A stretch of DNA of 9,475 nt, from assembly GCA_900549705.1 (NCBI GenBank), contig URPI01000083.1, forward strand, positions 1 through 9,475. Direction: 5' to 3'. The stretch's first letter is position 1. Each line of letters opens with the position of its first letter. A program made the translations under genes and the position numbers. The stretch is from an uncultured Eubacteriales bacterium. Its GTDB lineage: Bacteria > Bacillota > Clostridia > Oscillospirales > Oscillospiraceae. Below are positions 6,018-9,475 of this stretch, one piece after another. A model generated the notes under the pieces. It was not told the origin of the DNA. It saw only the letters and a list, made by a program, of their open reading frames with translations, and did no database searches.

Positions 6018-6592
6018 CAGGCTTCCTCCTCGTGGGGGAACCACCAGCTCTTGCTGGGGTCATAGAAGCTGCAATCCTCCATTTTATGCCCGGTCTGCAT
6101 ACACCAGGCGGCAAAGGCGGTGTCCATAAAGGGATACACCCCGTCCATGGTGGATTGCAGGGACAGCGCGGAGCCGTCCGCCAGCCCTAGCTCAATGACG
6201 ATGCTGCCGCCGGTGACCACATAGAGCTTCTGGCTCACAATTTCCCCAAAGCGATGTTCCTGGGATTTGCGTCCGAAGCGGCACAGCAAAAAGCTTTCGC
6301 CGTCATAAAAAATGCCAAAGCTGAGATAGTGAGCCGCCAGCCCCAGCCCCATGAGCAGCACAATGCTGCCGGCGTAGGTGAATAGCTTTTCATTGGTAGT
6401 ACCGGCGACAATGCCCAAAATGCCCAGCACGGACAAAATCACGCCGAAGACACCATAACGCTTGTTGGCACGGACAGCCATGCCGGAGCGCTGCTGAGCC
6501 TTGCTGCGAAACAGCTTTGTAAATGCCCGATCCACCAGCCAGCACAGGAAAAACACCAGCCCGGCGACCACAAAAATTGAAATTGCTTCCAT
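6017..6592 (-). CDS. three-helix membrane protein with C-terminal PH-like domain
   Basis: A 191-residue protein similar to hypothetical membrane proteins common in Oscillospirales-type genomes; I know no assigned function. Hydrophobic helices lie at about 4-20, 47-64 and 70-94. A soluble C-terminal region (about 95-170) follows with alternating strands (GIFYDGESFLLCRFG, LYVVTGGSIVIELGLADG) and a final helix (YPFMDTAFAAWCMQTG). This strand-strand-helix arrangement looks like a bacterial PH-type domain, judged only by eye. The tail carries a tryptophan-rich DPSKSWWFPHEEE. The frame is open upstream, but the ATG at 6592 has AAGGAG six to seven bases before it, and the only overlap with the cyclo-ligase would be lost by this choice. 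It begins 10 nt after the cyclo-ligase stop and ends in a TGATG overlap with the DUF1643 gene. Confidence 0.83.
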   Translation of the reverse strand: MEAISIFVVAGLVFFLCWLVDRAFTKLFRSKAQQRSGMAVRANKRYGVFGVILSVLGILGIVAGTTNEKLFTYAGSIVLLMGLGLAAHYLSFGIFYDGESFLLCRFGRKSQEHRFGEIVSQKLYVVTGGSIVIELGLADGSALSLQSTMDGVYPFMDTAFAAWCMQTGHKMEDCSFYDPSKSWWFPHEEEA

Positions 6593-6602
6593 TGCTTCTC
6601 CT

Positions 6603-7136
6603 TTATGCCCAGAGGACGGTATCCACGGGAATGTCAAATTCTTCGGTATCCAAATGCACCTGCATCTGAAATTCATAGCACAGCGCCAGGGTGGGGTGAT
6701 GGGGTTCTTTTGCCAGGAACTTGTCATAGAACCCGCCGCCGTAGCCAATCCGATGCCCCTGGGGGTCGAAGGCCAGCCCCGGCATCAACACCAGCGCCCG
6801 CTGGTCTTCTGCCACCGGTGCATCTGCAATGGGCTCCGGAATCCCGGCGTATCCCTTGGATACCTGGGTCAAATCTTCCAGATAGATAAACCGCATTTCG
6901 TCCCCATATACCTTGGGAACAGCCACCCGCTTCCCGTCGTCCAGCGCCCGCTGAAGCATGGGGACGGTGCGTACCTCCTGATTGTAGGGCAGATACCCAT
7001 AGATGGTGCTTGCCGCCTGATAGGCGGGACTATTGTAAAATTTTTCTGCCAGGGCATTGCTGCGTTCCACGATTTCTTCTTCGGTCATGGCACGCTTTCG
7101 CTCCCGAATGGTGCGGCGTAGCTCCTGCTTATTCAT
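6603..7136 (-). CDS. 5-formyltetrahydrofolate cyclo-ligase
   Basis: This 177-residue cytoplasmic enzyme uses ATP to convert 5-formyl-THF to 5,10-methenyl-THF, returning the storage or inhibitory folate to the one-carbon pool. The N-terminal basic helix RRTIRERKRAM (7-17), GYLPYNQEVRT (47-57), LMPGLAFDPQGHRIGYGGGFYDK (117-139, containing the GxGGGxYD nucleotide signature), ALCYEFQ (151-157) and a C-terminal DIPVD (168-172) are all family landmarks. The length is slightly short but within the family range. The ATG at 7136 is chosen because the family N-terminus begins there and AAGGAGG lies nine bases upstream. It overlaps the end of the Xre regulator gene by 8 nt. The pairing with a membrane-anchored regulator is not one I recognise as functionally meaningful. 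Confidence 0.95.
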   Translation of the reverse strand: MNKQELRRTIRERKRAMTEEEIVERSNALAEKFYNSPAYQAASTIYGYLPYNQEVRTVPMLQRALDDGKRVAVPKVYGDEMRFIYLEDLTQVSKGYAGIPEPIADAPVAEDQRALVLMPGLAFDPQGHRIGYGGGFYDKFLAKEPHHPTLALCYEFQMQVHLDTEEFDIPVDTVLWA

Positions 7137-7800
7137 TGGCTTCTTCCTCCTTTGCGTCATGAGCTTCCTCCTTGGGATGCTGGAACATCCGGAACCACAG
7201 GAAAATGGCAATCTGCCCCGGGATGCCCAGCAGCAGAATCTGCCAAGCGTTAAAAGAAAGCAGGGCAAAAGCGGTGGTGTAAATGCTCACAAGACTTCCC
7301 CACACAATAGCAGAAATCAGCGCCTTGTTCCAGCGATAGTCGCGCCAGGCGGAGCGCAGGCTCAGAAGCACAATGGCATTGGCGGGAACGGCGTAAAGGA
7401 AGGGCAGAAAGACATGGGAAATGTCCAGGATGGACATCACCACAAAGGCCAGCAGCGCCACAAACCATACCAGGGTGGTGGACAGCGCCAGAATGATGTT
7501 TTTGTTGGCGGTACGTTTCAGCGCCTTTTCGGATACCTTGTTCATGGCTCGCTCAATGGAGCCGATGTTCTCCGGCAGGGCGTTCACGTCCCTCAGCAGG
7601 TCATCCACCTTCACGCCGAAAAGAGTGGCAATCTGCATCAAGGTCAGCACATCGGGGATGGAGTCCCCTCGCTCCCATTTGGAAACCGCCTTGTCGGAAT
7701 AGTTTAATTTTTCAGCCAGCCCAACCTGGGTCAGCCCGGCCTGCTTGCGGTAGTACGCAATATTGGCCCCGATACGAGCCTTTACCTGTTCGTCTTCCAT
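7129..7800 (-). CDS. Xre-family HTH regulator with four C-terminal membrane helices
   Basis: A 223-residue protein. Residues about 7-70 form a Cro/C1-type helix-turn-helix domain (IGANIAYYRKQAGLTQ, LAEKLNYSDKAVSKWERG, then the SIPDVLTLMQIATLFGV helix and VDDLL). Four predicted membrane helices follow at about 101-122, 128-148, 160-181 and 186-206, and an acidic EEEANE tail ends the protein. Such HTH-plus-membrane proteins are widespread in Clostridia and are thought to regulate transcription while tethered to the membrane; the signal sensed is unknown. The ATG is preceded by GGAGG. It is the first gene of the six-gene operon, and an inverted repeat 17 bp upstream of the start may be its operator, so autoregulation is likely by analogy. 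Confidence 0.9.
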   Translation of the reverse strand: MEDEQVKARIGANIAYYRKQAGLTQVGLAEKLNYSDKAVSKWERGDSIPDVLTLMQIATLFGVKVDDLLRDVNALPENIGSIERAMNKVSEKALKRTANKNIILALSTTLVWFVALLAFVVMSILDISHVFLPFLYAVPANAIVLLSLRSAWRDYRWNKALISAIVWGSLVSIYTTAFALLSFNAWQILLLGIPGQIAIFLWFRMFQHPKEEAHDAKEEEANE

Positions 7801-7816
7801 GGTTTTCCTCCAAGCT

Positions 7817-7835
7817 ATAATCTATTTTAGGTTAT
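7817..7835. promoter_or_regulatory. inverted repeat upstream of the Xre operon, candidate operator
   Basis: ATAATCTA (7817-7824) and TAGGTTAT (7828-7835) match as inverted half-sites at seven of eight positions around a 3-bp centre. It overlaps the most likely -10 words (TTATAG or TAAAAT on the minus strand) and ends 17 bp before the start codon. Dyads in this position are typical Xre-family operators. No -35 at proper spacing was found, so the promoter itself is not called. Confidence 0.4.
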
Positions 7836-7921
7836 CACAAAACAGAGGAAAAAGCAAGGATTGGAAAACGTTAAAATGCGTTTCAGCGGCAGGGGACGTG
7901 CGGTATTCCGTTGCGAAATTC

Positions 7922-7994
7922 AAAAAAACCCACTGCGTCGGTATCCTTGCGGCGGAGATACGGGGCATGGAAACCGGTCGGCGGTGGGCTTTTG
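7922..7994 (-). terminator. long imperfect hairpin terminator of the sigma/anti-sigma operon
   Basis: Arms 7922-7946 (ACCCACTGC then CGGTATCC) and 7969-7994 (GGAAACCG then GCGGTGGG and TTTT) pair with a few mismatches around a 22-nt loop. On the minus strand the structure ends in GTGGG followed by seven Ts (complement of 7922-7928). It lies 32 nt past the anti-sigma stop. Its two-block stem is larger than a typical terminator and may be a dispersed element serving as one. The rest of 7801-8026 shows no coding sequence. Confidence 0.65.
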
Positions 7995-8026
7995 GGGAAA
8001 TATCGGCTTTTTATAGGTGATGCCGC

Positions 8027-8518
8027 TTAGTCCTCCAGCTGCGTCCAATCCAGGGCAGTGACGATACCGGCATCATCGGTGGGGGAGAAGCTGACAAGCA
8101 AGCGGCCGGAGAGGGTGTCCTGAAAATCATCCGGCAGAAGAACGGTGATCTCCTGTCCCGCTTCAAAACTGCCTGTGCCCGGCTCCTCTACCTGGCAGCG
8201 AATGGCATTTCCCTCCTGCTTCACTACCAGTACGGTCATTTCGGGGACGAAGATGCTCTTGCTCACAGCACCGCTCATCATGGCAGACAGTTCGGTATCT
8301 GCGCCGTAAGCAGCAATTTCGGCATCTTGTGCGGCGGTCAGCTCCGCCGTTTCCTTTTGGCTGTTCAAATTCCAAACCCCTGCCAGCACCGCTGCCAGAC
8401 AGGCCGCGGCGGCGAAGCCCTGCCAGTGCATGCGGTTTCGCTTTGGGGCGGCTTCGGCATCCTCAATATATTTTTCATCCACGAAGCTCATGGCTTCCAG
8501 CATCTGTTTTCCGTTCAT
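8027..8518 (-). CDS. putative single-pass anti-sigma factor
   Basis: A 163-residue protein. A cytoplasmic N-terminal segment (1-30; MNGKQMLEAMSFVDEKYIEDAE) precedes one membrane helix at about 33-50 and an extracytoplasmic domain of about 110 residues. The N-terminal segment resembles that of many Clostridia anti-sigma-like proteins encoded after ECF factors. It lacks the HxxxCxxC motif of zinc-dependent anti-sigma (ZAS) domains, so binding would be through another surface. The start overlaps the sigma gene's stop as ATGA, and AAGGAGGG lies upstream inside the sigma gene, so the two are translationally coupled. The presumed job, holding the sigma factor inactive until an envelope signal arrives, is inferred from position and topology; the outer domain is not recognised. 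Confidence 0.72.
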   Translation of the reverse strand: MNGKQMLEAMSFVDEKYIEDAEAAPKRNRMHWQGFAAAACLAAVLAGVWNLNSQKETAELTAAQDAEIAAYGADTELSAMMSGAVSKSIFVPEMTVLVVKQEGNAIRCQVEEPGTGSFEAGQEITVLLPDDFQDTLSGRLLVSFSPTDDAGIVTALDWTQLED

Positions 8519-9069
8519 GGGCGGATTCCCTCCTTCTCAAGAAATGAACGCAGGGCGTTTCGGGTGCGCATCAATTTGGTTTTGACGTTGCTTTCCCCCA
8601 GGTGGAACCGCTGGGCAATTTCGGCAATGCTCTCTGCATACCAATAGCGGCGCATGAAAATTTGCCGGTTTTCCGGGCTGAGCGTGCCCAGAAATTCGTT
8701 GAGCAGCGCTCCCAGCTCCTGGGACTGTATCTGCATTTCCCGGCTCAGGTCGGGGATGCAGTTTTCCATTTCGTCCGACAACTCCACCACCTCGGCCTTG
8801 CGCTTGGCAGCGTTGTTCCAGTCCAGCTTTCCCATGGCAAGAAAACGGCAGATTTTTGCCAGATAGGCGTAGAAAAAGGTGGGCTTGGTGGGCGGGATAT
8901 TCTCCCAGGCCTTCATGTAGGTATCGCTGACGCTCTCCTCGGCATCCTCCCGGTTCCACAGAAGCCGGTAGGATAGATTGTACAGCTTGCCGCCATAGGC
9001 AAGCTCGGTTTGCCGGATGGCATCCTCATCCCGGCGGAAATAGAGGGCGATGATTTCGTCATCCTTCAT
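8515..9069 (-). CDS. ECF-type RNA polymerase sigma factor
   Basis: A 184-residue sigma-70 family protein with only regions 2 and 4. Region 2 spans about 10-76 and includes NREDAEESVSDTYMKAWENI (39-58), the core-binding and -10-recognition helices. Region 4 spans about 125-176 (LSPENRQIFMRRYWY, then SIAEIAQRFHLGESNVKTKL, a helix-turn-helix that contacts the -35 box). The linker of about 50 residues is acidic. The frame is open back to 9096, but the ATG at 9069 is chosen because GGAGG lies seven to eight bases before it and MKDDEIIALYFRRDEDAI aligns with family starts. The gene is coupled by ATGA to the putative anti-sigma gene. The 126-nt region upstream shows no clear promoter; two GTAAC words on the minus strand may be relevant. 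Confidence 0.93.
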   Translation of the reverse strand: MKDDEIIALYFRRDEDAIRQTELAYGGKLYNLSYRLLWNREDAEESVSDTYMKAWENIPPTKPTFFYAYLAKICRFLAMGKLDWNNAAKRKAEVVELSDEMENCIPDLSREMQIQSQELGALLNEFLGTLSPENRQIFMRRYWYAESIAEIAQRFHLGESNVKTKLMRTRNALRSFLEKEGIRP

Positions 9070-9156
9070 AGTGGCACCTCCGATTGTTACCCTCACTTTG
9101 ATAGTGGGTTTCTTTGTTGGTTTGGTTACAGGGACGTGTGTAAAAACGAGCGGGTA

Positions 9157-9190
9157 TTAAAAAGGGGGGCACCTTATAAAAGATGCCCCC
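9157..9190 (-). terminator. intrinsic terminator of hisS
   Basis: On the minus strand an 11-bp stem with a single G-U pair, GGGGGCATCTT / AAGGTGCCCCC (complement of 9180-9190 and 9165-9175), encloses a 4-nt loop and is followed by CTTTTTAAT. It sits 7 nt past the hisS stop and isolates hisS from the sigma gene downstream. Confidence 0.93.
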
Positions 9191-9196
9191 ACAGGT

Positions 9197-9475
9197 TTAT
9201 TTTTCCAGAATCACCGGGCAGCTGGTGCTGACGGCTTGCTTCATATAGGCGGCAGCTTCCTCCGGGCGGAGCTTCTGCTGCTCGCCGGTGAGCATATTCT
9301 TCACAGAACACATTCCCTCGGCAATCTCGTCTTCGCCCAGCAGCACCGCAAAGGGCACGCCCAGCTTGTTGGCATAGGCCATCTTCTGCTTGAACTTCTT
9401 CTGCTCGCCATACAGCTGCACCCGCAGACCGGCGCTGCGCAGGGTCTCTGCCAGGGCAATGGCGGGGGCGGCGCT
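9197..9475 (-). CDS. hisS: histidyl-tRNA synthetase, C-terminal part only
   Basis: The last 92 residues of a gene that continues past the right window edge. They form most of the class IIa anticodon-binding domain: ALAETLRSAGLRVQLYGEQ, then KKFKQKMAYANKLGVPFAVLLGEDE and CSVKNMLTGEQQKL. The K-Q-Y-A-KLG-GEDE-KNM-TGEQ pattern is characteristic of HisRS, which charges tRNA-His with histidine. The catalytic core with motifs 1-3 and the two histidine-binding motifs lies outside the window, so a paralogue cannot be fully excluded. HisZ-type regulators normally lack this domain. The reading frame is intact to the stop, and a strong terminator follows. Confidence 0.92.
   Translation of the reverse strand, partial: SAAPAIALAETLRSAGLRVQLYGEQKKFKQKMAYANKLGVPFAVLLGEDEIAEGMCSVKNMLTGEQQKLRPEEAAAYMKQAVSTSCPVILEK

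Noticed and set aside
7801..8026. Additional small gene between the Xre operon and the anti-sigma gene
   Set aside because: No frame has a ribosome binding site and plausible protein; the space is explained by an operator-like dyad and a long hairpin.

Overview
The window looks like an ordinary chromosomal segment of a moderately high-GC Clostridia (Bacillota) bacterium, probably an Oscillospirales-type gut anaerobe. The evidence is strong AGGAGG-type ribosome binding sites in front of nearly every gene, sigma-A-like promoters, U-tract hairpin terminators, an Xre regulator fused to membrane helices, an ECF sigma/anti-sigma pair, and small families typical of Clostridia (a cysteine-rich DUF6472-like protein and a PH-like membrane protein). 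No rRNA, tRNA, CRISPR array, transposase or phage gene was seen.

Layout. (1) Positions 1-102 hold a G/C hairpin that resembles a dispersed intergenic repeat. (2) Positions 103-3776 are a threonine biosynthesis locus. hom (homoserine dehydrogenase, minus strand) is divergent from thrC-thrB (threonine synthase and homoserine kinase, plus strand). The 223-bp gap between them carries a good sigma-A promoter for hom, a palindrome inside that promoter, and a hairpin in the hom leader. (3) A 16-bp perfect stem, probably a bidirectional terminator, follows thrB. (4) Positions 3930-4525 hold a lone AT-rich gene for a small two-helix membrane protein of unknown function, with its own well-formed promoter.

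(5) Positions 4593-7835 are a compact six-gene minus-strand operon. In transcription order it encodes an Xre-type regulator with four membrane helices, 5-formyltetrahydrofolate cyclo-ligase, a three-helix PH-like membrane protein, a DUF1643 protein, a YfcE-like metallophosphoesterase and a 58-residue cysteine-rich protein. It ends at a strong terminator, and an inverted repeat lies just upstream of the first gene. (6) Positions 7922-9069 hold an ECF sigma factor and a single-pass putative anti-sigma protein, overlapping by ATGA and ending at a long imperfect hairpin. (7) Positions 9157-9475 hold the 3' end of hisS and its terminator.

How the genes work together. The Hom, ThrB and ThrC reactions are consecutive and convert aspartate semialdehyde to threonine. 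The sigma/anti-sigma pair is a self-contained signalling unit with no obvious target in the window. The six-gene operon mixes one folate housekeeping enzyme with regulators and proteins of unknown role; the tight overlaps support co-transcription, but no shared pathway is evident. I found no convincing novel defence or mobile system. The most interesting items are this mixed operon, the short C-terminus of Hom, and several structured intergenic elements.
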